A stretch of DNA of 31,744 nt from Rhizophagus prolifer (lineage: Eukaryota; Glomeromycota; Glomeromycetes; Glomerales; Glomeraceae): contig NQWY01000400.1 of NCBI GenBank assembly GCA_019425655.1, positions 1 through 31,744 of the forward strand, written 5' to 3'. The translations under genes were made by a program, and so were the position numbers. The notes below the pieces were generated by a model. It was given only the letters and a program-made list of their open reading frames with translations. It ran no database searches and was not told the DNA's origin. Shown here piece after piece: positions 15,277 to 22,919 of the stretch. Numbering within the stretch: position 1 is the stretch's first letter; each line of letters starts with the position of its first letter.

Positions 15277-16539
15277 ATGAAGAAATCATTTTCTATTCTG
15301 CTGCTTGCAGTTTCCTTTTTTTATCAGGGACAAACTACCAAAGAAGAAATCCTTTCAGACCTCAATAAGACAGGCGGTGTTTACTATGCTTATCCAACTC
15401 CGACAAAAAAACTGACTGCTGTTCCGTCCGGATATCAGCCATTTTACATCAGTCATTACGGAAGACACGGCTCAAGATGGCTCATCAATGATAAAGATTT
15501 TTCAGGTGTGATGGACATCCTGAAAAAAGCTAATGAGAATAATGCTTTGACAGAAAACGGAAAATCAGCGTTACAACGATTGGAGAAAATCTGGAAAATT
15601 GCTGAGGGGCATAATGGTGATTTGACGGAATTAGGAGGATTGCAGCATAAACAGATTTCTCAAAGAATGTTCAAGAATAATCCGCAGGCTTTTGGAAATA
15701 ATGCGATTGTTACTGCAAAATCGACTGTTGTTCCGAGATGTATTATCAGTATGGCGTATTTTACAAACGAATTAACAGCGAACAACCCAAAGCTAAATAT
15801 TAGCATCGAATCTTCCGATAAGTATATGAAATATCTGAATCATCATACCAAAGAATCTATCGACTTCAAAAGCCCAGATAACTTCTGGCAGGAAGAAAAA
15901 CGGAAACTCAAGCAAGATGCATTACGCTCAGACCGATTTATCAAAAATCTATTCAGTAATGAAGACTATGTTTATAAAAACGTGAATCCTGAAAAAGTAG
16001 TGGAATCTTTCTACTGGATTGCCAGCGATATGCAGAATCTGGAGACGGACATTTCTTTTTACGATTTGTTCACGAAAGATGAATTGTTCAATATTTATCA
16101 GGCCATCAATTATCAATTTTATGTGAATGATGCTGCATCGCCTTTGAGCAATGGATTGGTAAAAAACAATGCGATTCCGTTAGTTAAAAATATTCTGGAA
16201 GAAGCAGACGATTATATCAAAAATAATAAAAGTGGTGCATCACTTAGATTTGGTCACGATGGAAATATTGCACCATTATTAGCTTTTATGAGAGTTGAAG
16301 GAATGGATAAGGAAGAAATCAATCCAAGAGAAGTCTATAAAGTTTGGAATACTTTTCAGGCTGCACCAATGGCTGCCAATCTCCAGATGATTTTTTATAA
16401 GAATAAGAAAAGTGATGTTTTGGTGAAATTTCTATTGAATGAAAATGAGGTCAGCGTCCCTGTTGAAACCAAGAGTTTTCCTTACTACCAATGGAATGAT
16501 GTGAAAGCCTATTTGGAAAGAATAACCAAGTCAAATTAA
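15277..16539 (+). CDS. Exported histidine acid phosphatase (phytase/MINPP-like branch 2 phosphatase)
   Basis: A 420-aa secreted phosphatase. The signal peptide is MKKSFSILLLAVSFFYQGQ. The catalytic RHGxR motif is YGRHGSRW with His64 as the phospho-acceptor, and the proton-donor HD motif is GHDGN with His327-Asp328. These are the hallmarks of histidine acid phosphatases, which hydrolyse phosphate monoesters such as inositol phosphates and sugar phosphates. Motif order and length fit the family; the RHGSRW variant (W where P is usual) suggests the MINPP-like subgroup. It sits between the sigma and anti-sigma genes of a SusC/D locus, so it probably dephosphorylates the substrate or releases phosphate from it at the cell surface or in the periplasm (inference). 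Confidence 0.88.
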   Translation: MKKSFSILLLAVSFFYQGQTTKEEILSDLNKTGGVYYAYPTPTKKLTAVPSGYQPFYISHYGRHGSRWLINDKDFSGVMDILKKANENNALTENGKSALQRLEKIWKIAEGHNGDLTELGGLQHKQISQRMFKNNPQAFGNNAIVTAKSTVVPRCIISMAYFTNELTANNPKLNISIESSDKYMKYLNHHTKESIDFKSPDNFWQEEKRKLKQDALRSDRFIKNLFSNEDYVYKNVNPEKVVESFYWIASDMQNLETDISFYDLFTKDELFNIYQAINYQFYVNDAASPLSNGLVKNNAIPLVKNILEEADDYIKNNKSGASLRFGHDGNIAPLLAFMRVEGMDKEEINPREVYKVWNTFQAAPMAANLQMIFYKNKKSDVLVKFLLNENEVSVPVETKSFPYYQWNDVKAYLERITKSN

Positions 16540-16585
16540 TATCGAATTTTTAACTAATATTAATTTTAAAAAACTTTAGAAAAAA

Positions 16586-16613
16586 GGTTGACGATTTAAA
16601 AATCTTGCGTAAT
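16586..16613 (+). promoter_or_regulatory. Candidate ECF-sigma promoter of fecR-susCD (copy 2)
   Basis: GGTTGACGATTT (16586-16597), 9 bp, GCGTAAT (16607-16613). It ends only 7 bp before the fecR ATG, so a transcript from it would be nearly leaderless. Spacing between TTGAC and CGTA is 15 bp against 16 in copy 1. Confidence 0.55.
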
Positions 16614-16620
16614 ACTGAAT

Positions 16621-17448
16621 ATGAACAACATAGACGACGAAAATTTTAAAAAGAACTGGGAAAAAACTTACGAAGAAAACCAGAGAATGGATTCGGAGAC
16701 AGATGCACGAATCCAAGCGGGAATTCAGAGTAAGATAAAATCCGGCAACAAGTTCAAAAAATTTTATTGGGTTGCTGTAGCTGCGGTAATCACAGGATTT
16801 GGTATTCTTTTTTATACGCCTTCTTCGCCGGCTTCTGTGGAGAAAGCTCAGTCTCAATTTTATTCCAGTGTGGATTTCACGAAAAAGATTAGTCTTCCTG
16901 ACGGAAGTAATATTGTCTTAGAACCTCACAGCACAATCGAATTAGCAAAGGATTTCGGCAAAACAGACAGAAAAATCACATTTACTGGAAAAGCAACTTT
17001 CGATATTGCAAAAGATAAGACCAGACCTTTCAGAATCAATGCAAAAGATTTTACAGTACAGGTTTTAGGTACTAAATTCTTCCTGGACCAAACAAACGGA
17101 AAAGAAAAAGTGGAACTTTTTGAAGGAAAAGTAAAAGTTAATCATCAAGGGAAAATCACTTATTTGCTTCCTAACGAGTCTTGGAACAAGAATATGGAAG
17201 AAAAGTCTCAAACTTATCTTGTTGCAAATGTGAAAAGGAATTTCTCTTTTGAAGATGAAAATTTTGAAAATATCATCAATGAGTTGGAAGTGGTTTATAA
17301 TGTTAAAATCGATTATCCACAGGAATATTCCAAAAAGAAAATCAAAGGTTCATTCTCGGGCGATATGAACGAGGTCTTGTTCGCAATTTGTTATCCATTC
17401 AATCTTAAAGCTGAAAAAAAATCTGACAATCAAATACAATTAAAATAA
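16621..17448 (+). CDS. FecR-family anti-sigma factor
   Basis: A 275-aa membrane protein. A short cytoplasmic N-terminal region of about 42 residues, which would bind the sigma, is followed by one TM at about 45-63 (FYWVAVAAVITGFGILFY). The periplasmic FecR domain spans about 85-195 (KKISLPDGSNIVLEPHSTIE, FTGKATFDIAKDKTRPFRIN, FTVQVLGTKFFL). A C-terminal DUF4974/STN-like domain spans about 208-275 (FSFEDENFENIINELEVVYN, IKGSFSGDMNEVLFAI). This is the standard Bacteroidota FecR that receives the signal from the STN domain of a SusC transducer, here the next gene. It is separated from the sigma gene by the phosphatase, which is atypical. Confidence 0.92.
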   Translation: MNNIDDENFKKNWEKTYEENQRMDSETDARIQAGIQSKIKSGNKFKKFYWVAVAAVITGFGILFYTPSSPASVEKAQSQFYSSVDFTKKISLPDGSNIVLEPHSTIELAKDFGKTDRKITFTGKATFDIAKDKTRPFRINAKDFTVQVLGTKFFLDQTNGKEKVELFEGKVKVNHQGKITYLLPNESWNKNMEEKSQTYLVANVKRNFSFEDENFENIINELEVVYNVKIDYPQEYSKKKIKGSFSGDMNEVLFAICYPFNLKAEKKSDNQIQLK

Positions 17449-17452
17449 AAAA

Positions 17453-17478
17453 GCACCGATAATGACGGTTATCGATGC
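17453..17478 (+). terminator. Hairpin between fecR and susC (possible attenuator)
   Basis: A 10-bp stem with one mismatch (GCACCGATAA / TTATCGATGC) around a TGACGG loop starts 5 bp after the fecR stop. No T-run follows, so it is more likely an mRNA stability or partial attenuation structure than a full terminator. Confidence 0.4.
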
Positions 17479-17527
17479 AATAAATGATTCAACTCGCTAA
17501 AGTATAATCAAATTAATCCTCAAATTT

Positions 17528-20521
17528 ATGAAAAAAACAGTAATGTCTGTAATCTTATTGGTTGCCACAGGTCTTCCAGTCGCTTACGGACAAGCCGGGC
17601 AAACACCGCCGGTTGCTATGAAAAAAGAGAATCCGGTGTCCATTATCAAAGTTTTTGATAAGCTCAGCAAATCTTCCAAGATTCCGTTTCTCTATTCTAG
17701 CACAGACTTCAAAGATATTAAGGTTGATGAAAATGCTATTAATTATTCATCTTTGGAATCATCGCTTAGATATCTCAAAAAATTCTATCCGATAGAATAT
17801 GAAATAAAAAATAATACGGTTGTTCTTAGAAAAACCAGTGTTAAATTGATTTCCCGGTCAGAAAATTTTCCCATTCCCAAAGATACTATTTCGGTGCAGG
17901 AGAAAAAGATTGATGAGGTTGTGATTATTGGTTATGGTAAAGTTAAAAAATCCGATGCGACAGGTTCGCTAACCACGGTAAAAATAGATGAGGAAAATGA
18001 CGGTAATCCGGTAACTGCTCAGGATGCGTTGAGAGGAAAGGCGGCAGGAGTTAATATTATTTCTCCCGGGGGTGCACCTGGTGCAGGTTCTGCCATTAGG
18101 ATCCGGGGAGGCTCTTCTTTGTCTGCAAGTAATGATCCTCTGATTGTAATTGACGGAATTGCTATCGACAATTCCTCAACATCAGGTTCAAGCAATATTC
18201 TCGGGATGATAAATCCAAATGACATCGAAACTTATACCGTACTGAAAGATGCATCTTCAACAGCGATCTATGGTTCCAGAGCTTCTAACGGTGTTATCAT
18301 TATTACAACAAAAAAAGGAAGCAAAAAAACTCGTTACCAATATTCTTCAAACACCAAAATAGACTGGAATCCGGCAACATTAGATGTTCTTAATGCAGAT
18401 GAATACAGAGATTTTATGAAAAGAACATATGCCGGTAACACAGCTGTAATTAATGGATTAGGCACGTATAATACTGATTGGCAAAAAGAGATTTATCGAA
18501 CTGCTGTTAGTAATGACCAGAATTTCAGTATGACGGGAGCAGTGGCGGATGTTCCGTACCGATTATCTTTAGGATATACGAATCAGGAAGGGATTATCAG
18601 AAAAAATGCATATGAAAGAATGAATCTGAGCCTGAATCTTAATCCTTCATTTTTTGACAAGCATCTAAACGTGAACCTAAACTATAAGCCGAGCATTGAG
18701 AATAATGATTTTATTTCCAATCCTGCAAGCGGAGCAGCTTCTTTTGATCCAACGCGTCCGGTTTATGATAATTCCAAACCTTATGGCTTAGGCTACTTTA
18801 TCTGGACGGATGCTGCCGGAAAGCCGATAACCCAGGCCGGAGCAAACCCTGTTTCAGTTCTCAATTTAAGAAGTGATGAATCAAAGATATTTCGTCATAT
18901 TGGGAATATCCAAATGGATTATAAAATTCACGGATTTGAAGATCTGAAGCTGAATCTTAATACTGGGTTCGATATTCTGAAAAGTAAAGGCGATCTATTC
19001 ATTCCGGATAACGCACCTCTGACCTGGGTTTCTGTAGGGAACGACGGACAGGGAATGACCGGTAAATATGTTAATGAGAAAAAGAACCTACAGCTGGATG
19101 CTTACGCCAATTATGCCAAAACGCTTGGTGATCATAAGCTAGATGTGATGGGAGGTTATTCCTGGCAATGGTTCTGGAAAAGCTATAATAACAGGCAGAC
19201 TAATCTAGTGGGGAACAAGATATATCAGAATATTGCTGATGAAAAATCGGAGTACTATCTTTTATCATTCTATGGCCGGTTAAATTATACTTTTAAGGAC
19301 AAATACCTTTTCACTGCTACCTTAAGAAGTGATGGTTCTTCAAAATTTTCTAAAGAGAATCATTGGGGCTTATTTCCTTCCGCAGCTTTTGCTTGGAAGA
19401 TCAATGAGGAGAATTTCTTGAAGGAGAGCGGCTTTTTCTCTGATCTGAAGTTGAGATTGAGCTATGGGAAGACTGGACAGCAGGATATAGGTGGAGATTA
19501 TGAATGGATGCAGACCTATACTTTTAGCCAACCCAATGCCATGTACCAGTTTGGTGACCGTTATTACACTACAATAAGACCGAACGGATACGATCCCAAT
19601 CTTAAATGGGAAACTACATCCACATATAACATAGGTCTGGATTTCGGTATTTTGAATAACAGGATCTCGGGATCGGTAGAAGTGTATAAAAGGACGACTG
19701 ATGATCTACTGAATAAGATTTCCGTTGCTGCAGGATCCAACCTTACCAATATGATCTATACCAATATCGGATCTATGGAAAATAAAGGGGTAGAGCTAAC
19801 ACTGAACACAATCCCGGTTAAAAGCGAAAGCTGGCAATGGAATCTGGACGCAAATCTTACATTCAGCAAATCAGAGATCACACAACTTACATTAGTAAAT
19901 AGCCCAAATTATGGTGTTAATATAGGAAACGTTTCCGGCTCTACGGCTGGGACGATACAGATTCATTCAGTAGGTTATGCGCCGTATACTTTTTACCTCT
20001 ATCAGCAGGAGTATAACGAGAACGGGAAACCGATAGAAGGAAAATACAAAGACGGAGGATTGGTGAAAAGTAAAAATCCGATGCCCAGGGCTTATCTGGG
20101 ATTATCTTCCAAAGTGAGCTATAAAAACTGGTATCTCGGATTTAACGCACATGCCAATTTCGGAAACTATGTCTATAATAATGTCAAATCAAAGGATTAT
20201 AAGTCCAGAACTTTGCCTACAAACGGAACATATACCAATATCCTGAGCTATACAGCCAATGAAGGCTTTGAGAATCTGCAGCTCTATTCTGATTTTTTCC
20301 TAGAGAATGCTTCATTTTTTCGTATGGATAATATCACATTAGGACATAACTTCAAAAATATCAGTGATAAGTTTGATATCGGGATGAACCTCTCATTACA
20401 GAATGCTTTTGTTATTACAGGATACAGCGGTCTTGATCCAGAAGTTTATTTGGGTATCGATAATAATATCTATTCCAGACCACGTTCAATCCTTTTCGGG
20501 CTTAATGTTAACTTTAAATAA
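17528..20521 (+). CDS. SusC/RagA-type TonB-dependent outer-membrane transporter with STN signalling domain
   Basis: A 997-aa outer-membrane receptor. The signal peptide MKKTVMSVILLVATGLPVAYG is followed by an STN (secretin/TonB short N-terminal) domain at about residues 35-105 (IKVFDKLSKSSKIPFLYSST, ESSLRYLKKFYPIEYEI). The plug is at about 120-265 (VVIIGYGKVKKSDATGSL, AQDALRGKAAGVNI, DDPLIVIDG-like ASNDPLIVIDGIA, YGSRASNGVIIITTKKG), and a SusC-type barrel ends RPRSILFGLNVNFK. The STN domain marks it as a transducing receptor that signals to the FecR encoded just upstream. It forms the import complex with the SusD lipoprotein downstream. The usual N-terminal carboxypeptidase-like domain is absent, as expected for STN-bearing members. 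Substrate unknown, probably phosphorylated given the phosphatase gene. Confidence 0.94.
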   Translation: MKKTVMSVILLVATGLPVAYGQAGQTPPVAMKKENPVSIIKVFDKLSKSSKIPFLYSSTDFKDIKVDENAINYSSLESSLRYLKKFYPIEYEIKNNTVVLRKTSVKLISRSENFPIPKDTISVQEKKIDEVVIIGYGKVKKSDATGSLTTVKIDEENDGNPVTAQDALRGKAAGVNIISPGGAPGAGSAIRIRGGSSLSASNDPLIVIDGIAIDNSSTSGSSNILGMINPNDIETYTVLKDASSTAIYGSRASNGVIIITTKKGSKKTRYQYSSNTKIDWNPATLDVLNADEYRDFMKRTYAGNTAVINGLGTYNTDWQKEIYRTAVSNDQNFSMTGAVADVPYRLSLGYTNQEGIIRKNAYERMNLSLNLNPSFFDKHLNVNLNYKPSIENNDFISNPASGAASFDPTRPVYDNSKPYGLGYFIWTDAAGKPITQAGANPVSVLNLRSDESKIFRHIGNIQMDYKIHGFEDLKLNLNTGFDILKSKGDLFIPDNAPLTWVSVGNDGQGMTGKYVNEKKNLQLDAYANYAKTLGDHKLDVMGGYSWQWFWKSYNNRQTNLVGNKIYQNIADEKSEYYLLSFYGRLNYTFKDKYLFTATLRSDGSSKFSKENHWGLFPSAAFAWKINEENFLKESGFFSDLKLRLSYGKTGQQDIGGDYEWMQTYTFSQPNAMYQFGDRYYTTIRPNGYDPNLKWETTSTYNIGLDFGILNNRISGSVEVYKRTTDDLLNKISVAAGSNLTNMIYTNIGSMENKGVELTLNTIPVKSESWQWNLDANLTFSKSEITQLTLVNSPNYGVNIGNVSGSTAGTIQIHSVGYAPYTFYLYQQEYNENGKPIEGKYKDGGLVKSKNPMPRAYLGLSSKVSYKNWYLGFNAHANFGNYVYNNVKSKDYKSRTLPTNGTYTNILSYTANEGFENLQLYSDFFLENASFFRMDNITLGHNFKNISDKFDIGMNLSLQNAFVITGYSGLDPEVYLGIDNNIYSRPRSILFGLNVNFK

Positions 20522-20528
20522 TTTTACG

Positions 20529-22142
20529 ATGAAACGTTTATATATCATTCCTTTTATATTTTTGCTTTTTACGGCAGGTTCATGTATCAATGATTTGGAT
20601 ACAGCTCCAATTAATCCCAATATAGTTACCACGGAACAGGTATATTCCAATCCGGAGAATTACAAAGGTGTTTTGGCCAAATGTTATGCAGCATTATGCC
20701 TTAGCGGTCAGCAAGGGCCAACTGGTGATCCTGATCTTGGTAATTTTGATGAAGGTTACAGTTCATTCATCCGTTTGGCATTTTATGTCCAGGTACTGTC
20801 GACAGATGAGGCGATAATGGGTTCGCAGACCAACGGATTGAGACAGATGGCTACCAACACCTGGGATTCTAACACCGCTATTTTAAATGGTTATTATGCA
20901 AGATTATACCAGATCATCGGTTATACTAACGAGTTTTTGAGACAGACTACTGATGCCAAACTTCAGGAAAGAGGACATACGGATCCAGGTTTCAAGCAAC
21001 AGGTTGCTAATTTCAGGGCAGAAGCGCGCTTCCTCAGGGCTTATTCTTATTGGGTTTTACTGGACACCTTTGGTAAGGTCCCTTTCGTCACAGATTCCGA
21101 TAAATTAGATCCGCAGTTTTTGCCCAGACAGATCTCAAGAAGTGATCTTTATGCTTATGTAGAAGCCGAATTAAAAGATATTGAAACCGCTCTCCCGGAA
21201 ACCAATGAATATGGAAGAGTTGATAAAACGGCAGCAAATTTTTTATTATCAAGATTATACCTTAATGCCCAGATTTATACCAATGCTCCACAATGGGATA
21301 AGGCAGCAGAGTATGCCGAAAAAGTGATTGGAAGCCATTACAGTCTGGCACCAAAATATCTATATAATTTTCTGGCAGATAATCATACATCTTCTGAGAT
21401 CATCTGGTCTCTGAATATGGATGGTATAAAAGCTAAAACCTATGGCGGTACAACATTTTTTGTCTTAGCTCAGACCGGAGGAACAATGCTCACTTACCTG
21501 AATATGGGAATCTCAGGAGGCTGGGGGAATATTCGTGTCCGTCCGGAGTTTGTCAACAAATTTCAAACGACGGATCAGGGTTTTACAACTACAGATCCCA
21601 ATGCATTTGCAAAAGGTGACAGCAGGGCTTTGTTCTTCAACATTGGACACAAGAAGGATATTGCTGCGCTTCCCGGAACCTTTCAGGATGGTTATGCTTT
21701 TACTAAATGGAGAAATGTTACTAAGAATGGAGTAGCAGGTTCTGACGCTGCTTATGTAGACACAGATTTCCCTATGTTCCGTCTTGCTGAGGCTTATCTG
21801 AACGCTTCGGAAGCTTATTTGAGACTGGGAAAATCCTCCGAAGCGCTCAATTATATTAATGTTATTAGAAACAGAGCTTATAACAACGGAAATGGAGCAA
21901 TCACTCTTTCTGACCTGAGCCTTAATTTCATCTTGGATGAAAGATCAAGAGAGCTGTCATGGGAATTATTGAGAAGAACGGATCTTATCCGTTTCAACAG
22001 ATTTACTACAGGCGATTATCTCTGGAGCTGGAAAGGAAATGTCCAGGCTGGAAAAGCCGTGGATTCCAAATTCAATATATATCCATTGCCATCTGCAGAC
22101 ATTACAGCAAACCCGAACCTGAGCCAGAATGCTGGCTATTAA
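20529..22142 (+). CDS. SusD/RagB-type surface lipoprotein
   Basis: A 537-aa lipoprotein partner of the SusC transporter. I chose ATG 20529, seven bases after the susC stop. It gives MKRLYIIPFIFLLFTAGSC with lipobox Cys19, whereas the longer frame from 20403 lies inside susC. The family's TPR-like N-terminal region shows the motif NFRAEARFLRAYSYWVLLDT and FGKVPFV. The C-terminal part has the typical FMFRLAEAYLNASEAYLRLG-like region, followed by YINVIRNRAY and the closing LDERSRELSWELLRRTDLIR. SusD proteins bind glycans or peptides on the cell surface and hand them to SusC. No glycoside hydrolase or peptidase gene follows. A terminator lies 48 bp downstream. Confidence 0.94.
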   Translation: MKRLYIIPFIFLLFTAGSCINDLDTAPINPNIVTTEQVYSNPENYKGVLAKCYAALCLSGQQGPTGDPDLGNFDEGYSSFIRLAFYVQVLSTDEAIMGSQTNGLRQMATNTWDSNTAILNGYYARLYQIIGYTNEFLRQTTDAKLQERGHTDPGFKQQVANFRAEARFLRAYSYWVLLDTFGKVPFVTDSDKLDPQFLPRQISRSDLYAYVEAELKDIETALPETNEYGRVDKTAANFLLSRLYLNAQIYTNAPQWDKAAEYAEKVIGSHYSLAPKYLYNFLADNHTSSEIIWSLNMDGIKAKTYGGTTFFVLAQTGGTMLTYLNMGISGGWGNIRVRPEFVNKFQTTDQGFTTTDPNAFAKGDSRALFFNIGHKKDIAALPGTFQDGYAFTKWRNVTKNGVAGSDAAYVDTDFPMFRLAEAYLNASEAYLRLGKSSEALNYINVIRNRAYNNGNGAITLSDLSLNFILDERSRELSWELLRRTDLIRFNRFTTGDYLWSWKGNVQAGKAVDSKFNIYPLPSADITANPNLSQNAGY

Positions 22143-22189
22143 CAAGAATTGATTCTCACAAATCAAGTTTATATTATTTTCTTTTAAAG

Positions 22190-22222
22190 AACTTCCTATC
22201 TAAATTGATGGGAAGTTTTTAT
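22190..22222 (+). terminator. Intrinsic terminator of the sigma-SusCD locus
   Basis: An 11-bp stem with one G-T wobble (AACTTCCTATC / GATGGGAAGTT), 6-nt loop TAAATT and a T-rich tail. The remaining gap to 22366 is AT-rich with no clear promoter. Confidence 0.8.
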
Positions 22223-22366
22223 TTGATTGAGATAAAATATTACCATTGTAATTAAAACAATTATTTTCAGATAAATTGATAATTTTTTTGAAAAATAGTT
22301 GTATTTAATTTAAAATAATTAAATTGCGCGCCCTTCCTGATACAAAAGATTTATATCGAAGATTTT

Positions 22367-22900
22367 ATGACCAAAAAAGGACAGATAGTAGAAATCCCTG
22401 CAAACGCTCTAATCTATAGCAGAGAATTACCGGTATTTCATTCAAAAAAAGATGAACTCATCTGGAAATCTCGGAAAATAGAGTATTCTTTGTTTGACGG
22501 TTTTTTGGTCGGTGAACACCCAGGTGTAGAAAATTTCAGGATTGGACAAAGAAAAGGAATCAATGTAGGTGGAAAAAAAGAGCCTTTGTATGTCATCTGG
22601 ATTGATGAGAAAGAGAACAGGCTTTTTGTGGGAGCAGGAGATTCGCATCCGGGACTTTTGACGAGTGTTATTCGTCTTGGAGAAAATTTAGAATTAAGTG
22701 ATACTAATTTTTCTAAGGAAGAATTAGAAAATGGGATTGATGTAGAAGTTTCGACTCAGATTAATGAAAATAAAATTCAGACTAAACTTTATGGATTTAA
22801 TAAAAGCTTTTTTCTGGAGTTTGAAAACAAAATCTCAGTAACTATTGAGGAACATCCATTCGATATCATTTATCACGATAGAATTATAAAGAGTTATTAA
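22367..22900 (+). CDS. Stand-alone MnmA C-terminal domain protein
   Basis: A 177-aa protein that matches only the C-terminal part of the tRNA 2-thiouridylase MnmA. The N-terminal KKGQIVEIPANALIYSRELP corresponds to the linker after MnmA's second catalytic Cys. The segment FRIGQRKGINVGG (GQRKG from residue 60) followed by KKEPLYVIWIDEKENRLFVG and HPGL is the MnmA signature of the tRNA-contacting beta domain. Full MnmA is about 360-400 aa; the PP-loop ATPase and both catalytic cysteines are missing here. The frame is clean, with its own ATG, so it looks like a maintained domain-only paralogue and not fresh debris, though a truncated duplicate is possible. The next gene starts 19 bp downstream. 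Function unknown. Confidence 0.72.
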   Translation: MTKKGQIVEIPANALIYSRELPVFHSKKDELIWKSRKIEYSLFDGFLVGEHPGVENFRIGQRKGINVGGKKEPLYVIWIDEKENRLFVGAGDSHPGLLTSVIRLGENLELSDTNFSKEELENGIDVEVSTQINENKIQTKLYGFNKSFFLEFENKISVTIEEHPFDIIYHDRIIKSY

Positions 22901-22919
22901 AATAATTAAATATTTACTT

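Noticed and set aside
20403-20528. N-terminal extension of the SusD frame inside susC
   Set aside because: It would overlap susC by over 100 bp and bury the lipoprotein signal peptide; ATG 20529 is correct.
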